Source: Burkholderiales bacterium
Lineage (GTDB): Bacteria; Pseudomonadota; Gammaproteobacteria; Burkholderiales; Burkholderiaceae_C
Assembly (NCBI GenBank): GCA_028869035.1
Contig: JAGWTL010000226.1
Location: 1-5,145 of the forward strand
Direction of reading: 5' to 3'
Length of the DNA stretch: 5,145 nucleotides
In this document: positions 1 to 5,145 of the stretch, one piece after another
How positions within the stretch are numbered: the first letter of the stretch is position 1
Layout of the letters: each line of letters starts with the position of its first letter
Translations under genes and position numbers: made by a program
The notes under the pieces: generated by a model
Told to the model about the DNA's origin: nothing
The model's database searches: none
The model's input: only the letters and a program-made list of their open reading frames with translations

Positions 1-2
1 CC

Positions 3-254
3 CTGATCGGTGGCGCCCTGGCCACGGCCGGCGATCTGGTGTTCTACGGCGAAGGCAATGGCCTGTTCCGCGCCCTGCACGCCAAGACCGGCAAGCTGCT
101 GTGGCAGTACAACTGTGGCGCCGGCGCCAATGCCATGCCGGTGGCCTACTCCGTCAAGGGGCGCGAGTATGTCGCCATGGGTTGCGGTGGCAACACCCAG
201 CTGGATTTCAAGCGTGGCAATTCCATGGTGGTCTTCGCGCTGGCGAAAGACTGA
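3..254 (+). CDS. PQQ-dependent alcohol dehydrogenase, C-terminal part (5' end outside window)
   Basis: The reading frame is open from the left edge and stops with TGA at 252-254, leaving 83 codons. The visible residues contain GGALATAGDLVF, a canonical propeller tryptophan motif (ALHAKTGKLLW, with His where Asp is common), and a closing segment with YVAMGCGGN and an RGN-MVVFAL ending. This pattern is typical of the last blades of the methanol/ethanol dehydrogenase family of periplasmic quinoproteins, which oxidise alcohols or aldehydes using PQQ. The protein ends directly after the propeller strands with no CxxCH domain, so it is not a quinohemoprotein with a C-terminal cytochrome and needs a separate electron acceptor. 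The cytochrome c gene 77 bases downstream is the obvious candidate. The catalytic Asp and PQQ-stacking residues lie upstream of the window, so substrate and metal (Ca or lanthanide) class cannot be judged. Confidence 0.87.
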   Translation: MIGGALATAGDLVFYGEGNGLFRALHAKTGKLLWQYNCGAGANAMPVAYSVKGREYVAMGCGGNTQLDFKRGNSMVVFALAKD

Positions 255-259
255 CCGCA

Positions 260-287
260 CGGCGGGTCGGCGGCTCGCCGATGTTTT
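260..287 (+). terminator. possible weak terminator after the dehydrogenase gene
   Basis: Positions 260-266 can pair with 274-280 in a seven-pair GC-rich stem (one G-T wobble) around a seven-base loop. Four T follow at 284-287 after ATG. It begins six bases past the dehydrogenase stop. The T-run is short and offset, so termination would probably be partial. Confidence 0.35.
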
Positions 288-289
288 AA

Positions 290-317
290 GCGCATGGCAG
301 CCGGGGCTGCCATGCGC
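290..317. repeat. perfect inverted repeat (hairpin) between dehydrogenase and cytochrome genes
   Basis: Bases 290-302 are the exact reverse complement of 305-317: 13 complementary positions around GG, or a 12-pair stem with a four-base loop (302-305). The right arm is followed by ATGCACATCG rather than a T-run, so it is not a standard intrinsic terminator. It ends 14 bases before the cytochrome start codon. A role as an mRNA-processing or stability element setting dehydrogenase-to-cytochrome ratio, or as part of a tandem terminator with the preceding hairpin, is inferred. Confidence 0.7.
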
Positions 318-331
318 ATGCACATCGAAAG

Positions 332-919
332 ATGAATGTGATTTTCAAACCCTATCTTGTTGCCGCAACTCTGTTCGTCGGCCTGAATGTGAGCGCCTGG
401 GCGCAGGACATCGAGGCCGGACGCGCCAAGGCGCAGGCCTGTATCGCCTGCCACGGCGCCGACGGCAACGCCGTGAGCGGCATCTTCCCCAACCTGGCGG
501 GTCAGACCTGGCGCTATATCTACATCCAGCTCAAGGATTTCAAGGAAGGCCGGCGCAGCAACCCGCTGATGAGCCCCATGGCCGCACCGCTGAGTCGCCA
601 GGACATGATCGACATCGCCAACTACTATGCGGCCCAGGTCGCCAAGCCCTCGCCCTTCAAGGCCGACGAAGACAAGATCCGGCTGGGCAAGGCCAAGGCC
701 GATGAAACCCTGTGTGCCATGTGCCACCTGGGGGGCTTCTCAGGCCAGAACGAGATCCCGCGCGTGGCCGGCCAGCAGTATGAATACGTGGTCCAGCAAC
801 TGCAGGACTTCAAGGCCCGCAGGCGCACCAACGACGCCGGCAACATGACCAGCGTGTCGCAGACCCTGAGCGAGACGGACATCGAAAACCTGGCGCACTA
901 CATCACCAGTCTGCGTTGA
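332..919 (+). CDS. secreted diheme cytochrome c, c4 type
   Basis: This 195-residue protein begins with a signal peptide of about 24 residues (Lys6, hydrophobic core, likely cleavage after AWA). Two homologous class I cytochrome c domains follow. The first has CIACH at 37-41 and the second CAMCH at 128-132. Met80 and Met172 both sit seven residues before an LS pair (87 and 179), so they align as the probable axial ligands. Each domain also shares the P-x-(L/V)AGQ and YxQLxDFK-type segments, which marks a c4-like duplication. Such proteins carry electrons in the periplasm, often to terminal oxidases. Its position after a dehydrogenase lacking its own heme, and seven bases before a cytochrome b561 gene, suggests it takes electrons from the quinoprotein; this is inference. 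ATG 332 is the only reasonable in-frame start that preserves the signal peptide, although it has no good Shine-Dalgarno sequence (only GAAAG directly abutting it). Confidence 0.93.
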   Translation: MNVIFKPYLVAATLFVGLNVSAWAQDIEAGRAKAQACIACHGADGNAVSGIFPNLAGQTWRYIYIQLKDFKEGRRSNPLMSPMAAPLSRQDMIDIANYYAAQVAKPSPFKADEDKIRLGKAKADETLCAMCHLGGFSGQNEIPRVAGQQYEYVVQQLQDFKARRRTNDAGNMTSVSQTLSETDIENLAHYITSLR

Positions 920-926
920 TCCCTGA

Positions 927-1463
927 ATGAATGATGCGCATTACAACCGCATGGCCCGTGTGCTGCACTGGCTGATCGCCCTGTTGCTGCTGGCGCAGCT
1001 GGCCTTCGGCTGGTGGCTGGGCGACATTGCGCGCGACACGCCGGCGCGGGGCTATTACGTCAACCTGCACAAGAGCGTGGGCCTGCTGCTCGGCCTGCTG
1101 ATTCTGGCGCGCATTGCCTGGCGTCTGCGTCATGGCGCGCCGGCGCTGCCGGACTTCGTGCCTCACTGGCAGCAGAAGCTGGCGGCGGCCAGCCACTACC
1201 TGCTTTATCTGCTGATGCTGATCGTGCCAGTGACCGGTTATCTGGCTTCCAACTTCAGCAAGCACGGTGTCAAGTTCTTCAACGTGCTCGTCCTGCCCCC
1301 CTTGGGCAGCGACGACAAGCAGCTCTATGCGTTGTTCAACCAGACGCACAAGGCGTCCGCGCCGCTGCTGCTGATCTTGGTGGTACTGCATGTCGCAGCA
1401 GCTTTGATGCATGGTTTGCGGCGCGATGGCATTTTTTCCCGCATATGGCAGCGTTCATCCTGA
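927..1463 (+). CDS. cytochrome b561 family membrane protein
   Basis: The 178-residue protein has four hydrophobic helices at about 12-32, 43-66, 85-108 and 140-162. Histidines at 14 (LHW, helix 1), 48 (LHKS, helix 2), 141 (THK) and 155 (VLHVAAALMH, helix 4) match in order and spacing the four heme-b ligands of E. coli CybB, so two heme b groups across the inner membrane are expected. The length equals the family norm. CybB-type proteins exchange electrons with ubiquinone. Here the partner could be the c4-type cytochrome encoded immediately upstream, linking the periplasmic alcohol oxidation chain to the membrane quinone pool; this is inferred from context. The start is seven bases after the cytochrome stop and lacks a clear ribosome binding site, which fits translational coupling. 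A periplasm-facing loop at about 109-139 is longer than the other loops. Confidence 0.92.
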   Translation: MNDAHYNRMARVLHWLIALLLLAQLAFGWWLGDIARDTPARGYYVNLHKSVGLLLGLLILARIAWRLRHGAPALPDFVPHWQQKLAAASHYLLYLLMLIVPVTGYLASNFSKHGVKFFNVLVLPPLGSDDKQLYALFNQTHKASAPLLLILVVLHVAAALMHGLRRDGIFSRIWQRSS

Positions 1464-1470
1464 GTCGAAA

Positions 1471-1478
1471 GAGGGAGG
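1471..1478 (+). promoter_or_regulatory. strong Shine-Dalgarno sequence that fixes the propeller-protein start
   Basis: GAGGGAGG lies four bases before ATG 1483. The same frame is open further upstream from ATG 1411, but that start lies inside the cytochrome b561 gene and would put 24 unrelated residues ahead of a good signal peptide. The start at 1483 is therefore preferred. Confidence 0.85.
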
Positions 1479-1482
1479 TTTC

Positions 1483-2439
1483 ATGGTCAAGTTGTCGCGG
1501 CCCTGGGTCGGTTTTTTTGTGATGGCGTGTGTCGGCGCCGCCGGCGTGCAGGCGCAGCCTTATGCCTATGTGCCCAACGAAGGTTCGGGGACGGTGTCGG
1601 TGATCGATACCGCCAGCGACCGGGTGGTAGCCGAAATCGCGGCCGGCAAGAAGCCCCGGGGGCTGGCCGTCAGCATTGATGGCCAATGGCTGTACGTCAG
1701 CGACCAGCCGGTTAACCAGCTGCAGGTGATCGACCTGCGCCAGCGCCAGCGGGTGGCCAGCGTCGACCTTGGGGAATCGCCCGAGGGCGTGGGCATTTCG
1801 CCGGATGGCCGCTGGGTGGCGGCAGCGGTCGAGGGGCACAACCAGATCGTGGTGGTGGACGCGCAGAGCCGGCAGGTGGACGCGCGCATCGCCGTGCAGG
1901 GCAGGAACCCGGAGCATGCCGTGTTCAGCCCTGATGGCCATACGCTGCTGGTCAGCGCCGAGGAGGGCGATGCGGTCGACATCATCGACTTTGCGGCGCG
2001 CAAGCAGGTGGCCCAGGTGGCCGTGGGGGCGCGGCCACGCGGCATCGGCTTTTTGCCCGACGGCAGCCGCGCGTATGTCGCCGCCGAGAACAGCAGCGAG
2101 GTCTACGTGATCGACGTGAAGACGCGCGGCATCGTGGCGCGCATCAAGGCCGGCTTGCGGGCCAACGGCGTGGCGGTGCATCCTGACGGACGGCATGTGT
2201 ACGTGTCCAATGGCGGGGCGGCCAGCGTTTCGGTGATCGATACCGCGACGAATGCCATCGTGGCGACGGTGCCGGTCGGCCAGCGCCCCTGGAACATGGC
2301 GCTCACGCCGGACGGCGGCAAGCTCTATGTGGCCAACGGCCGCTCGGGCACGGTCTCGGTGATCGACACCCGAAGCAACACGAAAGCACAGGATATTGCC
2401 GTGGGTAAATTGCCCTGGGGTGTCGTGGTCGGTCGATAA
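1483..2439 (+). CDS. secreted seven-repeat YVTN beta-propeller protein (PQQ-catabolism / YncE-like)
   Basis: The 318-residue protein starts with a signal peptide (Lys3, Arg6, hydrophobic core, likely cleavage after VQA at residue 24). Cys16 within FVMAC is a poor lipobox, so a lipoprotein is less likely. From residue 27 the rest consists of seven repeats of about 42 residues, each with a YV-(S/A/P)N strand, a V-VID strand, a VG-x-x-P turn and an SPDG-type turn. The last repeat ends at GKLPWGVVVGR, so strands from both ends probably close one seven-bladed ring. Length and repeat number agree with the family known as PQQ-dependent catabolism-associated beta-propeller proteins, and the fold matches E. 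coli YncE. No catalytic function is established for either. Its place between the electron-transfer genes and a PqqU-like receptor suggests a periplasmic role in handling PQQ or a related small ligand, which is inference. It lies 19 bases after the b561 gene in a probable operon. Confidence 0.88.
   Translation: MVKLSRPWVGFFVMACVGAAGVQAQPYAYVPNEGSGTVSVIDTASDRVVAEIAAGKKPRGLAVSIDGQWLYVSDQPVNQLQVIDLRQRQRVASVDLGESPEGVGISPDGRWVAAAVEGHNQIVVVDAQSRQVDARIAVQGRNPEHAVFSPDGHTLLVSAEEGDAVDIIDFAARKQVAQVAVGARPRGIGFLPDGSRAYVAAENSSEVYVIDVKTRGIVARIKAGLRANGVAVHPDGRHVYVSNGGAASVSVIDTATNAIVATVPVGQRPWNMALTPDGGKLYVANGRSGTVSVIDTRSNTKAQDIAVGKLPWGVVVGR
1561..2436 (+). repeat. seven tandem degenerate repeats encoding the propeller blades
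   Basis: The repeat unit is about 126 bases. Most copies have diverged, but the strand encoding SVIDT keeps a 17-base identical stretch (TCGGTGATCGATACCGC) at 1597-1613 and 2230-2246, and 15 bases differing by one at 2356-2370. Blades 1, 6 and 7 are thus most alike at the DNA level. Confidence 0.8.
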
Positions 2440-2443
2440 AAAA

Positions 2444-2458
2444 TATGATGCAACATCA
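2444..2458 (+). promoter_or_regulatory. AT-rich leader with -10-like hexamer and small palindrome before pqqU
   Basis: The 41-base gap (2440-2480) is clearly richer in A and T than its surroundings. It contains TATGAT at 2444-2449, one mismatch from a sigma-70 -10 box, but no recognisable -35 box at 16-18 bases. An overlapping inverted repeat TGATG-CAA-CATCA covers 2446-2458. These could form an internal promoter with an operator giving the receptor extra control, but the evidence is weak and read-through from upstream is equally possible. Confidence 0.25.
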
Positions 2459-2480
2459 ATAAGAATATCCAGAGGAGAAC

Positions 2481-4547
2481 ATGAAATTCAACAAGAACAT
2501 CATCAGCGTGGCCGTTGCGGCCATGGGCGTGGCACCGCTTTCGGCGCAGACGCTGGACAGTGTGGTGATTTCCGCCTCGCGCGCAGAGCAGCGCAGTTTT
2601 GATGCGCCGGCAGCGATCGAATCGGCGGACCGCGAAACCATCCAGAACGCCGGCCCGCAGGTCAACCTGTCCGAGTCGCTCAACCGCATGCCGGGCCTGA
2701 CCATTCTGAACCGGCAGAACTACGCGCAGGACCTGCAGGTCTCGATCCGCGGCTTCGGTGCGCGTTCGGCCTTCGGCATCCGCGGCATCCGCCTGCTGAT
2801 CGACGGCATTCCCGCCACCACGCCGGACGGGCAGGGCCAGGGCTCCTCGGTGGCGCTGACCTCCACTGACCGCATCGAGGTGCTGCGCGGACCGCTGGCC
2901 CTGATGTACGGCAACTCGGCTGGCGGGGTGATCCAGGCCTTCACGCGCGAGGCGCCCGAAGTGCCCGAGGCCGGCCTGCAGTACTACACGGGCGCCTACG
3001 AGATGCGCCGCAGCGACTGGCAGCTTGCCGGGCGCGTCGGCACGGTGGGGCTGGTGGCCGACTACAGCACCTTCGACACCAACGGCTATCGTGACAACAG
3101 CACGACGGAGCGCAGGCAGTTCAACAGCAAGCTCAGCTTCGGTCCCGACGCGCACACGCGCGTGAACCTGGTCTTCAACCAGTTCGACATGCCGCTGGCC
3201 CAGGACCCGGTGGGTCTGACGGCGGCGCAGCTGGCGCAGGACGCCACGCAGGCTGGCACCAACGCGATCAGCGCGCGCCTGCGCAAGATCACCAGCCAGA
3301 GCCAGGCCGGTACGTCGGTGACGCACGCGCTGGACGCCAACCGTTCGGTGACGGCGCGCCTGTACTACGGCAAACGCGACAACCTGCAGTACCTGCCCAC
3401 CAACTGGGTGGGTCTGAACCGCGACTACTACGGCGCGGGCCTGCAGTACAACGCGCAGGCGCGCTGGGGCAGCCGCACGGTCAACTGGGTGGCGGGTTAC
3501 GAGTACGACTACTCCAAGGAGCGACGCCAGTCCGGCGGGGTGAGCGGGGGCGAGAAATCCGGCGCGCTGACGCGCAACGAGGACAACAGCGCGCAGAACA
3601 GCGATGCCTTCGTCCAGGGCACGGTGCTGGCGGCCGAGCGCCTGTCGGCCACAGCCGGCCTGCGCGCGAGTTCGGTGCGCATCGCCAGCGAAGACTACTT
3701 CCTCAGCAACGGCAACGGTTCGGGCGACGTGAGCTACAGCGCGGCCAACCCGGTGCTGGGCCTGACCTGGCACGCACGGGACACGCTGAACCTCTACGCC
3801 AACTACGGCCGCGGTTTCGAGACGCCCACGCTGGTGGAGGTGGCCTATACCGGCACGGGGGCCCCCAGCTTCAACCCCAACATCAACGCGGCGCGCAGCC
3901 AGCACTACGAGCTGGGCGCCAAGTGGGCGCCCGATGCACGCTCGCGCCTGGACTTCACGCTCTACCAGATAGCCACCACGGACGAGATCGTGGTGGCGGT
4001 GAGCAGCGGCGGCAGCACGGCCTACAAGAACGCGCCGGGCACCACGCGCAGCGGCTTGGAGCTGGCCGGCCGCACCCTGCTGAGCCCGAACTGGCGGGCC
4101 ACGCTGTCGGCTTCGGCGATCGAGGCGAAGTTCTCGGAAACCTTTGTCACCAACGGCGTGACGGTGAACGCCGGCAACCGTATGCCGGGCATCCCGCAGC
4201 ATTTCCTGTACACCGAGCTGCTGTGGTCCGCGCAGGCCCTGGACAACGCCGGGCGCAAGCCGGGGCTGGGCACGCAGGCCGGCGCGGAGGTGGTGAGCGC
4301 CGGCAAGCTCTACGCCAACGACAGCAACACGGCTTCGGCCGAGGGCTACAGCACGCTCAACCTCAAGGCCAGCCAGGGCTGGCCGGTGGCGGGCAAGGGC
4401 AGCCTGACGGCCTACGGGCGCCTGGACAACGTGACGGACCAGCGTTATGTGGGTTCGGTCATCGTCAACCAGGCGGCCAGCCAGTTCTACGAACCGGCGC
4501 CCGGCTTCAACTGGACGCTGGGCTTGCGACTGAATATCCCTCTTTGA
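2481..4547 (+). CDS. pqqU: TonB-dependent outer-membrane receptor, PqqU (YncD)-like PQQ importer
   Basis: The 688-residue protein has a signal peptide (about 1-22, ending PLSA), a TonB box at about 25-32 (LDSVVISA), a plug domain to about residue 155 (IRGFG at 89-93, IEVLRGP at 132-138, YGNSAGGV at 143-150) and a C-terminal 22-strand-type barrel. Recalled comparison with E. coli PqqU/YncD (700 residues) shows near-identical blocks: NRQNYAQDLQ at 77-86, GIRGIRL and DGIPAT at 99-113, GRGFETPT at 443-450, DEIVV and SSGG within 501-511, GNRMPGI at 565-571 and YVGSVIVN at 656-663. E. coli PqqU takes up PQQ with TonB energy, so the same substrate is likely here and fits the quinoprotein dehydrogenase upstream. 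The start has an AGAGGAG ribosome site at 2471-2477. The last residue is Leu rather than the usual terminal aromatic of outer-membrane barrels. An iron-siderophore receptor is the main alternative, but the block matches favour PqqU. Confidence 0.88.
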   Translation: MKFNKNIISVAVAAMGVAPLSAQTLDSVVISASRAEQRSFDAPAAIESADRETIQNAGPQVNLSESLNRMPGLTILNRQNYAQDLQVSIRGFGARSAFGIRGIRLLIDGIPATTPDGQGQGSSVALTSTDRIEVLRGPLALMYGNSAGGVIQAFTREAPEVPEAGLQYYTGAYEMRRSDWQLAGRVGTVGLVADYSTFDTNGYRDNSTTERRQFNSKLSFGPDAHTRVNLVFNQFDMPLAQDPVGLTAAQLAQDATQAGTNAISARLRKITSQSQAGTSVTHALDANRSVTARLYYGKRDNLQYLPTNWVGLNRDYYGAGLQYNAQARWGSRTVNWVAGYEYDYSKERRQSGGVSGGEKSGALTRNEDNSAQNSDAFVQGTVLAAERLSATAGLRASSVRIASEDYFLSNGNGSGDVSYSAANPVLGLTWHARDTLNLYANYGRGFETPTLVEVAYTGTGAPSFNPNINAARSQHYELGAKWAPDARSRLDFTLYQIATTDEIVVAVSSGGSTAYKNAPGTTRSGLELAGRTLLSPNWRATLSASAIEAKFSETFVTNGVTVNAGNRMPGIPQHFLYTELLWSAQALDNAGRKPGLGTQAGAEVVSAGKLYANDSNTASAEGYSTLNLKASQGWPVAGKGSLTAYGRLDNVTDQRYVGSVIVNQAASQFYEPAPGFNWTLGLRLNIPL

Positions 4548-4551
4548 TGCG

Positions 4552-4588
4552 CCCCCTTGAGGGGGAGCGGCGTCAGCCGCTCGGGGGG
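4552..4588. terminator. compound GC-rich inverted repeat between convergent genes, probable bidirectional terminator
   Basis: CCCCC (4552-4556) pairs with GGGGG (4561-4565) around TTGA. Next to it, GAGCGGC (4565-4571) pairs with GCCGCTC (4576-4582) around GTCA. A further run of six G (4583-4588) can compete for the same C-run, forming an outer stem around the second hairpin. The element starts five bases after the receptor stop and includes the stop codon of the convergent regulator in its second loop. No T-run follows in either direction, so termination would be non-canonical. From memory, similar GC-rich units recur between genes in Comamonadaceae; this was not checked. Confidence 0.6.
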
Positions 4589-5145
4589 TGCTTCATGGTG
4601 CGCAGCCCTTCCAGGTCGAGCACACGCAAGCCGCCGTATTCGACCTTGATGAGCTGGAGTTGCTCCAATGCGGCCAGGGCTTCGTTGACGCGCTGGCGTG
4701 ACAGGCCCACGAGGTAGGCCAGTTCCTGCTGGGTGATGCGCAGCACCTCGCCCACGCCAGGGTAGAGCACGGGGTTGAAGAGGGCGGCCAGGCTGCGCGC
4801 CACGCGCAGGTCGGGGCTGTTCATGCGATCGATCTCGCGCGCGGCAATGAACTGGCCCAGGCGCTCGTTGAGCTGGTTCATCACGAAACGGTTGAAGCCG
4901 ATGGACTGGTCCAGCAGACGGTGAAAGCTGTCCACGGGCAGGCCCGCGACCAGGCTCTTGCGCAGGGTTTGCACGTTGTAGCGGTAGCTCTCGCGCTTGA
5001 GCACCGTGCCCTCGCCAAACCAGCCGCCCGGCGGCAGGCCGGCAAAGGTGAGGGACTGGCCTTCGGCGTTCTCGCTGTTCATCTTGAGCAGGCCGTCGAC
5101 CACGCCGAACCAGTAGGTCACGGGCCGGCCCATGCGGCAGACCAG
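4573..5145 (-). CDS. Crp/Fnr-family transcription regulator (N-terminus outside window)
   Basis: The frame is open to the right edge. An internal Met codon at 5131-5133 is preceded by in-frame LVCR codons, and the visible protein begins inside the cyclic-nucleotide-type beta-roll (VVDGLLKM, then PPGGWFGEGTVL), so the true start lies beyond the window. Of 190 visible residues, the first half is the effector domain, followed by a dimerisation helix (FNRFVMNQLNERLGQF) and a Crp-type winged helix-turn-helix (ITQQELAYLVGLSRQRVNEAL, 21 residues ending about 35 from the C-terminus, then a GGLRVLDL wing). The ERSA cAMP-contact pattern of E. coli Crp is replaced by YRYN, and the visible beta-roll lacks the internal Cys of iron-sulfur FNR, so neither cAMP nor [4Fe-4S] sensing is supported. 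The C-terminal PPSG codons and stop fall in the inverted-repeat element. It converges on pqqU with 25 bases between stops; regulation of the cluster is possible but not shown. Confidence 0.9.
   Translation of the reverse strand: MVCRMGRPVTYWFGVVDGLLKMNSENAEGQSLTFAGLPPGGWFGEGTVLKRESYRYNVQTLRKSLVAGLPVDSFHRLLDQSIGFNRFVMNQLNERLGQFIAAREIDRMNSPDLRVARSLAALFNPVLYPGVGEVLRITQQELAYLVGLSRQRVNEALAALEQLQLIKVEYGGLRVLDLEGLRTMKHPPSG

Noticed and set aside
10..705. A 231-codon plus-strand frame overlapping the dehydrogenase end and cytochrome c
   Set aside because: It is out of frame with two well-supported genes and its translation has no family features.
1411..1482. Upstream extension of the propeller protein from ATG 1411
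   Set aside because: It overlaps the end of the b561 gene and hides the signal peptide. The Shine-Dalgarno site at 1471-1478 supports the start at 1483.
1336..2196. A long minus-strand frame opposite the propeller gene
   Set aside because: It arises from the repeated codon pattern of the propeller gene and has no credible start, domain or signal.
1561..2436. Regular 126-base periodicity as a CRISPR or satellite array
   Set aside because: The period matches the 42-residue YVTN blades in one intact reading frame, and the copies are highly diverged in DNA.
2325..4202. A 625-codon open frame on the minus strand opposite the propeller end and the receptor
   Set aside because: It is an antisense shadow of a GC-rich coding region. 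Its translation is low-complexity and rich in Arg, Val, Ala and His with no domain, and the plus strand is clearly a TonB-dependent receptor.
5131..5133. Met codon as the real start of the Crp/Fnr regulator
   Set aside because: In-frame codons continue to the window edge, and starting here would remove the first strands of the effector domain.

Overview
The window is GC-rich DNA with tightly packed genes, typical of a Burkholderiales-type betaproteobacterium. The style of the Crp/Fnr regulator and the GC-rich inverted-repeat cluster between convergent genes suggest Comamonadaceae; this is an inference from sequence character, not a database match. Every stretch longer than 80 bases belongs to a gene, so there is no large empty region.

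Layout. Positions 3-254 are the last 83 codons of a PQQ-dependent (quinoprotein) alcohol dehydrogenase of the eight-bladed propeller type, without a fused cytochrome domain. A 77-base gap with two GC-rich hairpins follows. Four co-directional genes come next: a secreted diheme cytochrome c of the c4 type (332-919), a four-helix cytochrome b561 (927-1463), a secreted seven-repeat YVTN beta-propeller protein (1483-2439) and a TonB-dependent outer-membrane receptor closely resembling E. coli PqqU/YncD, the PQQ importer (2481-4547). A compound GC-rich inverted repeat separates the receptor from a convergent Crp/Fnr-family regulator (4573-5145, minus strand) that runs off the right edge.

How the genes may work together. 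The dehydrogenase needs PQQ in the periplasm and must pass electrons to a separate cytochrome c. The c4-type cytochrome and the b561 protein are natural candidates for that relay. The receptor would bring PQQ across the outer membrane. The propeller protein resembles both the propellers found in PQQ-dependent catabolism loci and E. coli YncE, whose gene lies next to yncD/pqqU. The set therefore reads as one module covering cofactor capture, substrate oxidation and electron transfer to the membrane. The component families are known; the joint role is inference. Nothing visible shows whether the Crp/Fnr regulator controls the cluster.
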